DNA of 64,000 bases from an uncultured SAR86 cluster bacterium (GTDB lineage Bacteria; Pseudomonadota; Gammaproteobacteria; Magnimaribacterales; D2472), in NCBI GenBank assembly GCA_902586925.1, contig CACIJE010000002.1, forward strand, positions 1-64,000, written 5' to 3'. The position numbers and the translations under genes were made by a program. Below the pieces are notes generated by a model. The model was not told where the DNA came from. It did no database searches and worked only from the letters and a program-made list of their open reading frames with translations. Numbering within the stretch: position 1 is the stretch's first letter; each line of letters begins with the position of its first letter. Below are positions 30,641 to 40,701 of the stretch, in pieces.

Positions 30641-31244
30641 ACATTACTTAAATATTTTTATAACCACTGTATTTATTGAAAATATTGCTTTGTCATTATT
30701 CTTGGGAATGTGTACGTTTATTGCAATATCAAAAAAAATTGATGCTGCATTTGGGCTTGGTGTAGCTGTTATTGTTGTTTGTTTAATAACAGTGCCTTTA
30801 AATAACTTAATTTATAACTATATATTAAGAGAAGATGCATTAACATGGCTTGGCATTGAGGGTACAAATTTAGAGTTTGTAGAGTTAATTAGTTATATTG
30901 GTGTAATTGCAGCAAGTGTTCAAATTCTTGAAATGTTTCTAGATAAATATGTACCAGCTTTATATAACGCTTTAGGACAATTCTTACCTTTAATAACAGT
31001 TAATTGTGCAATACTTGGAGCTTCTTTATTTATGGTTGAAAAAGATCTTATGTTTACAGAAAGTGTTGTATATGGCTTAGGCGCAGGCTTTGGCTGGGCA
31101 TTAGCAATAGTTGTTCTTGCTGGAGTAAGAGAAAAGTTAAAATATTCAGATATTCCTGAGGGTCTAAAAGGGCTTGGAATGACATTTATAATAGTTGGTC
31201 TTATGAGCTTTGGTTTTATGTCTTTTGGTGGGATAACTCTTTAA
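30633..31244 (+). CDS. nqrE: Na+-NQR subunit E
   Basis: [46 protein letters not shown]. Confidence 0.96.
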   Translation: MFEHYLNIFITTVFIENIALSLFLGMCTFIAISKKIDAAFGLGVAVIVVCLITVPLNNLIYNYILREDALTWLGIEGTNLEFVELISYIGVIAASVQILEMFLDKYVPALYNALGQFLPLITVNCAILGASLFMVEKDLMFTESVVYGLGAGFGWALAIVVLAGVREKLKYSDIPEGLKGLGMTFIIVGLMSFGFMSFGGITL

Positions 31245-31245
31245 T

Positions 31246-32472
31246 ATGAATATAGATTTAATTTTAGGTGTAACCGCTTTTAGCGGGATAATTTTATTGC
31301 TAGTCATGGTCATTGTTTTTGCAAGGTCTAGGCTTGTATCGACAGGCAATGTATCAATTGAGATAAATGGTGATAGTAATAACCCAATTGTTGTTCCAGC
31401 AGGCTCAAAACTTCTACAAACTCTTGCAGATAATAATATTTTTCTAGCATCAGCATGTGGTGGAGGAGGCACATGTAGTCAATGTAAATGTCAGGTCTTT
31501 GAGGGAGGAGGGTCTATATTGGCAGCTGAAGAATCTCATTTTAACTCATCACAACAAAAAGAGGGTTGGAGACTTTCTTGTCAGGTGCCAGTAAAAAATG
31601 ATTTAAAAATAAATGTTCCTGAAGATGTGTTTGGTGTTAAAGAATGGGAATGTGAAGTTATATCAAATGAAAATGTCGCAACATTTATTAAAGAACTTAT
31701 TTTAAAACTACCTGAGGGTGAGAATGTAGACTTCAGGGCAGGGGGTTATGTTCAATTGGAGGCACCAGCATATAGTTTAGATTATAAAGATTTTGATATT
31801 GAAAAAGAATATCACGAAGATTGGGATAGATTTAAAATTTGGGACAATAAGTCTATTACCAGTGAGCCAGTCATAAGAGCTTATTCAATGGCTAATTATC
31901 CTGAAGAAAAAGGAGTTATTAAATTTAATATTAGAATTGCATCTCCTCCACCAGGTCAAGATGTACCACCAGGTTTGATGTCCTCCTGGACATTTGGTCT
32001 TAAACCCGGAGATAAAGTAAAGGTCTTTGGTCCATTCGGTGAATTTTTTGCTAAAGAAACGGAAGCAGAAATGGTTTTTGTCGGTGGTGGTGCGGGCATG
32101 GCACCAATGAGATCTCATATCTTTGATCAATTATTAAGAATTAACACTGATAGAAAGATTACATTTTGGTATGGAGCTAGAAGTTTAAAAGAAATGTTTT
32201 ATGTAAATGAATTTAATGATTTAGCTAAGAAATATGATAATTTTGAATGGCATGTAGCTTTATCAGATCCGCTTCCTGAAGATGATTGGGATGGCGAGAC
32301 TGGATTCATACATAATGTCCTATATGAAAATTATCTTAAAGGTCATGAGGCACCAGAAGATTGCGAGTATTATATGTGTGGTCCACCAATGATGAATAAA
32401 GCTGTAATTGATATGCTAATTAATCTTGGAGTTGAGCCTGAAAATATAGCACTAGATGATTTTGGTGGTTAA
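31246..32472 (+). CDS. nqrF: Na+-NQR subunit F (2Fe-2S/FAD)
   Basis: [20 protein letters not shown] [2Fe-2S] motif; [42 protein letters not shown]. Confidence 0.97.
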   Translation: MNIDLILGVTAFSGIILLLVMVIVFARSRLVSTGNVSIEINGDSNNPIVVPAGSKLLQTLADNNIFLASACGGGGTCSQCKCQVFEGGGSILAAEESHFNSSQQKEGWRLSCQVPVKNDLKINVPEDVFGVKEWECEVISNENVATFIKELILKLPEGENVDFRAGGYVQLEAPAYSLDYKDFDIEKEYHEDWDRFKIWDNKSITSEPVIRAYSMANYPEEKGVIKFNIRIASPPPGQDVPPGLMSSWTFGLKPGDKVKVFGPFGEFFAKETEAEMVFVGGGAGMAPMRSHIFDQLLRINTDRKITFWYGARSLKEMFYVNEFNDLAKKYDNFEWHVALSDPLPEDDWDGETGFIHNVLYENYLKGHEAPEDCEYYMCGPPMMNKAVIDMLINLGVEPENIALDDFGG

Positions 32473-32484
32473 TAAATAATTCAA

Positions 32485-33474
32485 GTGTCGAGATATTTCT
32501 TCTCAAAATTAGTTGCTCTTTTAACAGGTATTATTTTACTTGTCGTAGCATATATTCATAATACTAATTCATTATATTATTTATCAGGAGATGCATATGG
32601 GACTTCATGGTCAATCTCGTCATCTGAATACATTGCAGATAATCATAAAGATGAAATAAGAAATATTATCAGTGATATTGATTTTATAGCCTCAAATTAC
32701 AAGTCTGAATCAGAAATTTCACAAATCAACATCAATTTTTCCGAATCTCAATTTATTTCTAAAGACTTATTTAATATTCTTAAAATTGCAAAAGATGTTG
32801 AAACTGTATCTGAAGGATTTTATAACATTATGCTTGGAAAAGTTTCAAGCAACTTAGGTTTCGCACCAGATTTTGGTCAAAAAGTAGTTCAAAAAAAAAC
32901 ATCCTCTTATGAACTTGATGAAAAAAATAACTCTTTAATTAGATACTCAAATAACTGGTTTGATTTATCGTCAATTGCAAAAGGATATGCAGTTCAAAAA
33001 ATTCATGATTATTTAACTTCAAATAACTTAAATAATCATCTAATAGATATAGGAGGTGAATTGGTAATAAGCGGAACTAAGAAAGGAGAGCCTTGGAATA
33101 TTGGAATTCAAAACCCACTTGCAACAATAGAATCATCAACTATAACTATAAGTAATAAGAATCATGATTTCTTATCTATTGCTACATCAGGTGAATATAG
33201 AAACTACAAATTTGATGATAAAGGCAATAAAGTTACTCATACTATAAATCCTAAAACTTTATCTTCTATTTCAAATAATATTTTATCAGTAACAATTGTT
33301 AATGAAACATCAGCGACTTATGCTGATGCATACGCCACAGCATTTAATGCAATGGGAGTTAAAAAAGCTATAGATGTTGCTAACAATAACAATATAGCAT
33401 CTATGATCATATTTAAAGATGAAGATAATGTAGATATTATTTATTCAGATAAATGGTATGATTTATTTCTATGA
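32485..33474 (+). CDS. apbE: FAD:protein FMN transferase ApbE (GTG start)
   Basis: GDAYGTSWSIS, DLSSIAKGYAVQKIHDYL, IDIGGELVISGTKKGEPWNIGIQNP, HTINPKT; downstream of nqrF. Confidence 0.94.
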   Translation: MSRYFFSKLVALLTGIILLVVAYIHNTNSLYYLSGDAYGTSWSISSSEYIADNHKDEIRNIISDIDFIASNYKSESEISQININFSESQFISKDLFNILKIAKDVETVSEGFYNIMLGKVSSNLGFAPDFGQKVVQKKTSSYELDEKNNSLIRYSNNWFDLSSIAKGYAVQKIHDYLTSNNLNNHLIDIGGELVISGTKKGEPWNIGIQNPLATIESSTITISNKNHDFLSIATSGEYRNYKFDDKGNKVTHTINPKTLSSISNNILSVTIVNETSATYADAYATAFNAMGVKKAIDVANNNNIASMIIFKDEDNVDIIYSDKWYDLFL

Positions 33475-33647
33475 ATGAGTTACTTTTATCTTTTTTAATA
33501 ATATTAATAGCATTTTTTGGTTTTGCTATTGGTCTTATATTCAGAAATCAGCCAATAAAAGGCTCCTGTGGAGGAATGGCAAATTTGGAAAATGGCTCTA
33601 CTTGTGATATTTGTGGAAGGACCGACCCTCAAAATTGTAAAGACTAA
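33471..33647 (+). CDS. nqrM: Na+-NQR maturation factor NqrM (58 aa, not in the ORF track)
   Basis: Hand translation: MNELLLSFLIILIAFFGFAIGLIFRNQPIKGSCGGMANLENGSTCDICGRTDPQNCKD; conserved Cys motifs (SCGG, CDICG); ATGA overlap with the apbE stop; canonical nqrF-apbE-nqrM order. Confidence 0.93.
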   Translation: MNELLLSFLIILIAFFGFAIGLIFRNQPIKGSCGGMANLENGSTCDICGRTDPQNCKD

Positions 33648-33659
33648 GTTAACTTCATA

Positions 33660-34871
33660 ATGGTTAAAGGTCATTGCGATGAACAGTTTTTAAAACTTAA
33701 ATCAATTCTAGAAAAACAATTAAATTCTAATTATGAACTTGGAGCATCTGTTTCAGTTGAATGGCAGGGTAAAGAGGTTGTGAACCTTTATGGTGGATTT
33801 AAAGACGAGTCTAAAAATTGTCTATGGACTGAAGATACAATTGTAAATGTATTTTCAGTAACTAAAGCAGTTTCAGGTATATGCATTACAAAATTGATAG
33901 ATGATGGACTTTTAGATGTAAATCAAAATGTAAGTTATTACTGGCCTGAGTATGGGTGCAATGGTAAAGAAAATACAAAGGTTATAGACTTTCTTACTCA
34001 TAGAGCCGGTATGTTTGGTTTTCAAGATGGTATCCCAAAAGTTCCATGGAGTGAATGGGATATTTATGTAAAAGCTCTAGAAAAACAAAAACCCTTTAGA
34101 GAACCCGGCGCATCGCAAGGCTATCATGCTGTAACCTTTGCTTGGCTTGTTGGAGAGTTGTTTAAACGAGTTGAGGGAAGAACTATTGGTGTTTATTTTA
34201 AAGAGGAGATAGCAGAACCTTTTAATATTGATTTTCATATTGGTCTTAATGATTCACAAATTGAACGCTGTGCCTCAATTACTTCTTTCAATAGATTAGA
34301 TTCAATAAAACCTCCTATTGAATTCATTAAATATTTTCCTAATTTTTTATTAAACAAACCTCTTATTAACCTAAAAAAATCATTTGAATCTAAAGATTTT
34401 TTAAAAGCTTTCATGCCTGAACCTTTTATTAATAATGGACCAAATTCGTATGACTTTAGAACTTCAGAATTACCAGCTGGTAATGGACATGGAACTGCAT
34501 CAGGATTAGCTAAATTATTTGGTATTTTATCAACAGGTTGTAAAAGAAATAACAATACATTAATGAGCGAGGATTCACTATATAAAGCAACAAGAATTTA
34601 TACTAGTGGACCAGATACTGTTTTATTTGGTGTGCTGCTTAATTTTGGATATTGTTTTATGCTTGAAGGAAACAAAAAATCAGAAATTAATTTTGCACCA
34701 ATATTTTATAAAGGAACTTTTGGCCATGCTGGAATTGGTGGATCTGTAGCCTTCGGTGATATAAAAAATCAAATAGGCTATAGTTTTGTTTGCAACAAAC
34801 AACAAAAAAATAAAAATCTTTATAAAACGTCAAATCTTTTGACAAAAGCTTTATATGAAGCAATAAGCTAG
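33660..34871 (+). CDS. Serine beta-lactamase/EstB-family hydrolase
   Basis: SVTKAVSG (SxxK), YYWPEYG, HRAGMFGF, GNGHGTASGLAKLFGILS, HAGIGGS. Confidence 0.88.
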   Translation: MVKGHCDEQFLKLKSILEKQLNSNYELGASVSVEWQGKEVVNLYGGFKDESKNCLWTEDTIVNVFSVTKAVSGICITKLIDDGLLDVNQNVSYYWPEYGCNGKENTKVIDFLTHRAGMFGFQDGIPKVPWSEWDIYVKALEKQKPFREPGASQGYHAVTFAWLVGELFKRVEGRTIGVYFKEEIAEPFNIDFHIGLNDSQIERCASITSFNRLDSIKPPIEFIKYFPNFLLNKPLINLKKSFESKDFLKAFMPEPFINNGPNSYDFRTSELPAGNGHGTASGLAKLFGILSTGCKRNNNTLMSEDSLYKATRIYTSGPDTVLFGVLLNFGYCFMLEGNKKSEINFAPIFYKGTFGHAGIGGSVAFGDIKNQIGYSFVCNKQQKNKNLYKTSNLLTKALYEAIS

Positions 34872-36448
34872 AACTGATTCATAGTGTTGTCTTTGCCAGC
34901 TGCCTTTAGTGCTGCATCTCCTGCAAAATATTCTTTATGGTCATCTCCCATATCTGAACCAGACATATTTTGATGCTTAACGCATGCAATACCTTCTCTA
35001 ATTTCTTTTCTTTGAACATTAGCAACATATCCAAGCATTCCTTCACTACCAAAATATTCTTTTGCAAGATTATCAGTAGATAGGGCAGCAGTATGGTATG
35101 TAGGTAATGTAATTAAATGATGGAATATTCCAGCCTCTTTTGAAGCATCAGATTGAAACGTTCTTATTTTATCATCTGCTAATTTAGCCAAGTCTGTTTC
35201 ATCATATTTTTCATTCATTAGGTCATCACGATCATAGTCAGATATATCATCACCATTTTCTAACATTGAATCATATACCTGCTGTCTAAAATTTAAAGTC
35301 CAATTAAATGACGGACTATTGTTATAAACAAGTTTTGCATTAGGCACTACTTTTTTAATTTCTTGCATCATTGAAGCTATTTGCCCAATATGCGGCTTTT
35401 CTGTTTCAATCCATATTAAGTCTGCACCATTTTGGAGACTTGTAATTGAATCTAAAATACATCTTTCTTCGCCAGTACCTTTTCTAAACTGATAAAGATT
35501 TGAGGGTAGTCTTTTAGGCCTAACAATTTTACCTTTTCTATTTATCATTACATCACCATGATTCATGTTTGACTCATCAATTTCGTCTACGTCAAGAAAA
35601 GAGTTATATTTGTCTCCTAAATCACCTTCTTCATTTGTTATTGCTAGTCTTGCTGTTAGCCCAGCACCAAGTGAATCAGTTCGAGCAACAATAATCCCGT
35701 CATCAACTCCAAGTTCTAAAAATGCATACCTAACTGCATTAATTTTTGCTAAAAATTCAGCATGTGGCACTGTGACTTTTCCATCTTGATGACCACATTG
35801 TTTTTCATCAGAAACTTGATTTTCTATTTGAATTGCACAGGCTCCAGCTTCAATCATCTGCTTAGCCATTAAATAAGTTGCCTCTTCATTACCAAAACCA
35901 GCATCTATGTCGGCAATAATAGGTACAATATGTGTTTCGTAGTTGTTAATCTTATTCTGTATATCAATTTTTTCTTTATCATTTGCATTATCTAAATCTC
36001 TAAACAGTCCACCTAACTCTCTTGCATCTGCTTGTTTTAAAAATGTATATAATTCACTTATTAGACTAGCTACTGATGTCTTCTCATGCATAGATTGATC
36101 TGGCAATGGACCAAATTGTGATCTAAGCGCTGCAATCATCCATCCAGAAAGATACAAATATTTTTTTTTATTAGTGCCAAAATGTTTTTTTATTGATATT
36201 AATTTTTGTTGGCCAATAAAACCATGCCAACAACCTAATGATTGAGTATAAGCAGATGTATTTTTATCGTACTCATCCATATCCTTACGCATAATACTTG
36301 CAGTATACTTAGCGATATCAATACCAGTTTTGAATTGATTTTGTAATCTCATCCTAGCAACGTAAGTTGCATTGATTGAACTCCAATTTGTTGTATTTGA
36401 AGATAATATAGATGATGCATCTTCAATAGATTTATTATATTTTGACAT
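34868..36448 (-). CDS. aceA: Isocitrate lyase (long ~526 aa form)
   Basis: KKYLYLSGWMIAA, PIIADIDAGFGNEEATYLMAKQMIEAGACAIQIENQVSDEKQCGHQDGKVTVPHAEFLAKI. Confidence 0.95.
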   Translation of the reverse strand: MSKYNKSIEDASSILSSNTTNWSSINATYVARMRLQNQFKTGIDIAKYTASIMRKDMDEYDKNTSAYTQSLGCWHGFIGQQKLISIKKHFGTNKKKYLYLSGWMIAALRSQFGPLPDQSMHEKTSVASLISELYTFLKQADARELGGLFRDLDNANDKEKIDIQNKINNYETHIVPIIADIDAGFGNEEATYLMAKQMIEAGACAIQIENQVSDEKQCGHQDGKVTVPHAEFLAKINAVRYAFLELGVDDGIIVARTDSLGAGLTARLAITNEEGDLGDKYNSFLDVDEIDESNMNHGDVMINRKGKIVRPKRLPSNLYQFRKGTGEERCILDSITSLQNGADLIWIETEKPHIGQIASMMQEIKKVVPNAKLVYNNSPSFNWTLNFRQQVYDSMLENGDDISDYDRDDLMNEKYDETDLAKLADDKIRTFQSDASKEAGIFHHLITLPTYHTAALSTDNLAKEYFGSEGMLGYVANVQRKEIREGIACVKHQNMSGSDMGDDHKEYFAGDAALKAAGKDNTMNQF

Positions 36449-36564
36449 TTAATTTCCTCTGTTATGTAGTGAAGTAAATAATATTAATAAATCTATGTCA
36501 ATACATATCAATTATCTTATTAAAACTGGCAATATATAGGTAGTTTTACTACAAAAAAGGTATT

Positions 36565-37911
36565 TTATAGTTTATTTGCTATACCTATATACTTCATGGG
36601 AGTTAGCTTTAACAACTTATCCTTAGATTTATTTGAAATATCAAGACCATTTATAAAATTTAAATAATCACTTTCAGTCAGTTTTTTTCCTCTAGAGATA
36701 TTTTTAAGTTGTTCGTAGGCATTATCAATTCCCTCATATCTCATGACTGTTTGAATAGCCTCGGTTAAAACTTCCCAATTATCATTTAACTCATGATTTA
36801 TATGCGATTTGTTTGGAGTAATTTTATTGATTCCATTTAAAAGAGATGAAATAGCTACTTGTGAATACCCAAATGAAAGACCTATATTTCTTATTACAGT
36901 ACTATCAGATAAATCTCTTTGTAATCTTGATTTAGTTAGTTTATTTACAAAAAATTCATTTAATGCATTCGATAAACCAAAATTTCCTTCAGCATTTTCA
37001 AAATCAATAGGATTCACTTTATGAGGCATTGTTGAGGATCCTACTTCATTCTTGTTTAGTTTAAGACTAAAAATATCATTAGAAATATAAATCCAAACAT
37101 CTTGTGATAAATCTATACAGATATTATTTATTCTTGTAAAAGATTGAAGTAATTCAGCAATCCAGTCGTGAGGTTCAATTTGTGTTGTTAATGGATTTTG
37201 ATTTACCTTAAAAGATTTTATAAATTTTTTTGTAATTAACTGCCAATTCATATCAGGAACAGCAATGTCAAATGCATGATAGTTGCCAACAGCTCCGCTA
37301 AATTTTGCCATAGGTTCAATTAATTTTACTTTGGTGATTTGTTTATCTAATCTTTTAGAAAAAACCTTTATCTCTTTTCCTATTGTTGATGGGGAGGCAG
37401 CTTGTCCATGTGTTCTGGATAAAAAAGGGATTTGCAACCAACTTGAAGATAGTTTTTTAAGATTTCTGTTTAGTGATTTTACATTAGACATATAAATATC
37501 AATTCCATCCTTTATCATTATTGCATATGACAGTGAGTTAACATCTTCACTGGTTAAACCGAAATGTATTAAGTGAGTATATTTAATTAATGTTTTATCT
37601 TTTTTAAAATAATCTTTTATAAAATATTCAACTGCTTTTACATCATGGTTAGTTTTATTCTCAATTTTCTTTATTTTTAAGACACTTTTATCATCAAAAT
37701 TATTTTTAAATTCATTTATTTTTTTTATAGACTGATTACTTATTTTCAAAAATTTATTAGGGTAGTTTTTGCATAAAAACAACAACCACTCCAACTCAAT
37801 AATAAATCTTATCTTTATAAGTCCATATTCTGAAAAGATATTTCTTGTAGGCTCAATTTTTGATAAATATCTATTATCAAGAGGTGAAATATTATTATGA
37901 TCAAACTTCAT
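36565..37911 (-). CDS. purB: Adenylosuccinate lyase
   Basis: ISPLDNRYLSKIEP, THLIHFGLTSEDVNSLSYA, GSSTMPHKVNPIDFENAEGN. Confidence 0.96.
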   Translation of the reverse strand: MKFDHNNISPLDNRYLSKIEPTRNIFSEYGLIKIRFIIELEWLLFLCKNYPNKFLKISNQSIKKINEFKNNFDDKSVLKIKKIENKTNHDVKAVEYFIKDYFKKDKTLIKYTHLIHFGLTSEDVNSLSYAIMIKDGIDIYMSNVKSLNRNLKKLSSSWLQIPFLSRTHGQAASPSTIGKEIKVFSKRLDKQITKVKLIEPMAKFSGAVGNYHAFDIAVPDMNWQLITKKFIKSFKVNQNPLTTQIEPHDWIAELLQSFTRINNICIDLSQDVWIYISNDIFSLKLNKNEVGSSTMPHKVNPIDFENAEGNFGLSNALNEFFVNKLTKSRLQRDLSDSTVIRNIGLSFGYSQVAISSLLNGINKITPNKSHINHELNDNWEVLTEAIQTVMRYEGIDNAYEQLKNISRGKKLTESDYLNFINGLDISNKSKDKLLKLTPMKYIGIANKL

Positions 37912-37923
37912 GAATACTTATCA

Positions 37924-39024
37924 TTATGCGCTTTTAGAAATAATTCCACCACCTAAACAAAGATTTTTATCATAAAAAACTGCAGATTGACCAGGTGCAA
38001 CTCCTCTTATATTTTCAATAAATTCAACTGTGAATTTTTTATTTTTAACAAAGATTTTACATTCAACTGGTGTATGTTGATGTCGTACCTGAATCAAACA
38101 AGTTTTTGGAAATACATATTCAATCTCATTAATCCAAGAAATTTTTTCACACTCCAGATACTTACTAAATAAAAGTTCATTATCAATACCTTGGCATACA
38201 TATACTTCATTTTTTTTAATATCTTTATCAAATACATACCAAGGTAAATCTTCTTTACCTTTAAGACCACCAATGTTTAAGCCTTGCCTTTGACCTTTAG
38301 TATATAAAATTGCACCGTCATGTTCTCCAATTTTTACTCCACACTCATCAATGATTGGTCCTTTGGTTAAGTTAATAAATCTTCCAAGAAAATCTTTCAT
38401 ATTTCTTTCACCAACAAAACAAATACCTACTGAATCTTTTTTAGAAGATATTGGTAAATTAATTTTTTTTGCTATATTTCTTACTTCATTTTTTTTAATG
38501 TTTTCAAGTGGAAAAATACATTTACTAAACTCTTTTTCTTTTACTTCGTGTAGAAAATAAGTCTGATCTTTATCATTGTCTTTAGCTCTACATAAATAGT
38601 CATTTCCATCAATATGTTTGATAGATGCATAGTGACCTGTTGCAATAAAATCTGCTCCTATATTAAAAGCATACTCAAGAAAAGACTTAAACTTAATTTC
38701 CCTATTGCATAATATATCTGGATTTGGTGTTCTGCCTAACTTGTGCTCACTCAAAAATTCTTCAAAAACTCTTTCCCAATATTCATCAGAAAAATTAGCT
38801 CTATGAAGAGGTATATCAAGAATGTCACAAACCTTTGAGGCATCTTTAAAATCTATTTCTGAACTACATACTTCGCCTGGTTCGCTTTGCCAGTTCTGCA
38901 TAAATAATCCTATAACTTTATAGCCCTTTTCTTTTAATAGATATGCTGAAACAGAAGAATCAACACCTCCTGACATGCCAACAACAACTGTTTTTTTATG
39001 ATTATTCATATTGCTTAAATACAT
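37924..39024 (-). CDS. mnmA: tRNA-specific 2-thiouridylase
   Basis: VVVGMSGGVDSSVSAYLLKEKGY, PNPDILCNREIKFKSFLEYA, DSVGICFVGERNMKDFL, GQSAVFYD. Confidence 0.96.
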   Translation of the reverse strand: MYLSNMNNHKKTVVVGMSGGVDSSVSAYLLKEKGYKVIGLFMQNWQSEPGEVCSSEIDFKDASKVCDILDIPLHRANFSDEYWERVFEEFLSEHKLGRTPNPDILCNREIKFKSFLEYAFNIGADFIATGHYASIKHIDGNDYLCRAKDNDKDQTYFLHEVKEKEFSKCIFPLENIKKNEVRNIAKKINLPISSKKDSVGICFVGERNMKDFLGRFINLTKGPIIDECGVKIGEHDGAILYTKGQRQGLNIGGLKGKEDLPWYVFDKDIKKNEVYVCQGIDNELLFSKYLECEKISWINEIEYVFPKTCLIQVRHQHTPVECKIFVKNKKFTVEFIENIRGVAPGQSAVFYDKNLCLGGGIISKSA

Positions 39025-39100
39025 TCATATATTAATAATTTAGGAGTATAATTAGCTCGGATTTTAACTGCAAACAAAGTTTAATAAGATCTATTATTTT

Positions 39101-40354
39101 ATGCCATATAAAAAAATAAAAGTACCAAAAAAAGGATCTAAAATTTCATATAAAGATGGAAAAATTAATGTTCCTGATAATCCTATAATTCCATTTATTG
39201 AAGGAGATGGAATTGGTGTTGATATCACACCTCCTATGATTAAAGTTGTGAATGAGGCAGTAAAAATAGCCTACAAGGGAAATAAGAAAATAGAATGGAT
39301 GGAAGTATTTTGTGGCGAAAAAGCAACAAAAATCTATACAAAGGATACTTGGTTACCAGATGAAACTATAGATGCATTAAAAGAATTTGTTGTAAGTATA
39401 AAAGGACCATTAACGACCCCTGTAGGTGGTGGAATCAGATCCTTAAACGTGTCATTGAGACAGATTTTAGATTTATATGTTTGTTTGAGGCCTATAAGGT
39501 ATTTTGATGGCGTCCCATCTCCAGTAAAAAAACCAGAAAATGTTGATATGGTTATTTTTAGAGAAAATTCAGAAGATATATATTGTGGTGTTGAATTTGA
39601 ATCAAATTCAAAAGAAGCTAAAAATCTTGTTAAAACATTAAAATCCAGATTTGCTGTTTCAAAAATTCGTTTTGATGAAAATGTTGGAATTGGTGTAAAA
39701 CCTATTTCAAAAGCAGGAACATATAGATTGGTTAAAAAAGCAATTGATTATGCAATTGATAACAATAGATCATCTGTAACTATTGTTCATAAAGGAAATA
39801 TAATGAAATTTACAGAGGGTGCATTCAGAGACTGGGGTTATGATTTGGCTAAAAGTAAATATGGAGGTCAGGAGATTGATGAAGGACCTTGGCAGGAAAT
39901 TACAAACCCAAATAACGGTAAAAAAATTGTAATAAAGGATGTGATTTGTGATGCATTTTTACAACAAATACTATTACGTCCAACTGAATATGATGTAATT
40001 GCTACAATGAATCTTAATGGAGATTATATTTCAGATGCATTAGCTGCTATGGTTGGAGGCATTGGAATTGCTCCCGGTGCAAATATCTCAGATGAATACG
40101 CTGTTTTTGAAGCAACCCATGGTACAGCTCCAAAATATGCGGGTCAAAATAGAGTAAATCCAGGAAGTTTGATCTTGTCAGCAGAAATGATGTTGAGATA
40201 TATGGGATGGACTGAAGCATCAGACTTAATCATATCATCTATGGACAGAGCAATAAGTGCTAAAAAAGTAACTTATGATTTTGCAAGAATGATGAATGAT
40301 GCTGAACTTGTCTCTTCATCTGGGTTTGCTGATGAAATGATTAAAAGAATGTAA
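39101..40354 (+). CDS. icd: NADP-dependent isocitrate dehydrogenase
   Basis: [70 protein letters not shown]. Confidence 0.96.
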   Translation: MPYKKIKVPKKGSKISYKDGKINVPDNPIIPFIEGDGIGVDITPPMIKVVNEAVKIAYKGNKKIEWMEVFCGEKATKIYTKDTWLPDETIDALKEFVVSIKGPLTTPVGGGIRSLNVSLRQILDLYVCLRPIRYFDGVPSPVKKPENVDMVIFRENSEDIYCGVEFESNSKEAKNLVKTLKSRFAVSKIRFDENVGIGVKPISKAGTYRLVKKAIDYAIDNNRSSVTIVHKGNIMKFTEGAFRDWGYDLAKSKYGGQEIDEGPWQEITNPNNGKKIVIKDVICDAFLQQILLRPTEYDVIATMNLNGDYISDALAAMVGGIGIAPGANISDEYAVFEATHGTAPKYAGQNRVNPGSLILSAEMMLRYMGWTEASDLIISSMDRAISAKKVTYDFARMMNDAELVSSSGFADEMIKRM

Positions 40355-40698
40355 TGAGAAGATTGTCTCAAGATAGTGATGATAACGGTTCCTCTCCAGA
40401 TTTAGGTGCAGTTGTACTTGAGAAAGAACCTGAAGTTAAAGAGCCTCCCTCATACCAGGTGGTACTGATAAATGATGATTTCACACCAATGGAATTTGTT
40501 GTTTTTGTACTTCAAACTATTTTTGGCTTAACTCATGAAAAATCTACAGAAATAATGATGATAGTACATACAAAAGGTAAGGGTGTTTGTGGTATATTCT
40601 CTAAAGAGATTGCTGAAATGATGTCGTATGAAGTAAATACAATGGCAAAAGATCATGGTCATCCTCTTTTAAGTGAAATAGAACCATTAACAGATTAA
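40354..40698 (+). CDS. clpS: ATP-dependent Clp protease adaptor ClpS
   Basis: PPSYQVVLINDDFTPMEFVVFVLQTIFGLTHEKSTEIMMIVHTKGKGVCG; upstream of clpA. Confidence 0.95.
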   Translation: MRRLSQDSDDNGSSPDLGAVVLEKEPEVKEPPSYQVVLINDDFTPMEFVVFVLQTIFGLTHEKSTEIMMIVHTKGKGVCGIFSKEIAEMMSYEVNTMAKDHGHPLLSEIEPLTD

Positions 40699-40701
40699 AT
40701 T

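Noticed and set aside
36449-36564. GTAGT-TTT-ACTAC mini-hairpin between purB and aceA
   Set aside because: Five-bp AT-rich stem without a convincing T-run in the correct orientation; too weak to call a terminator.
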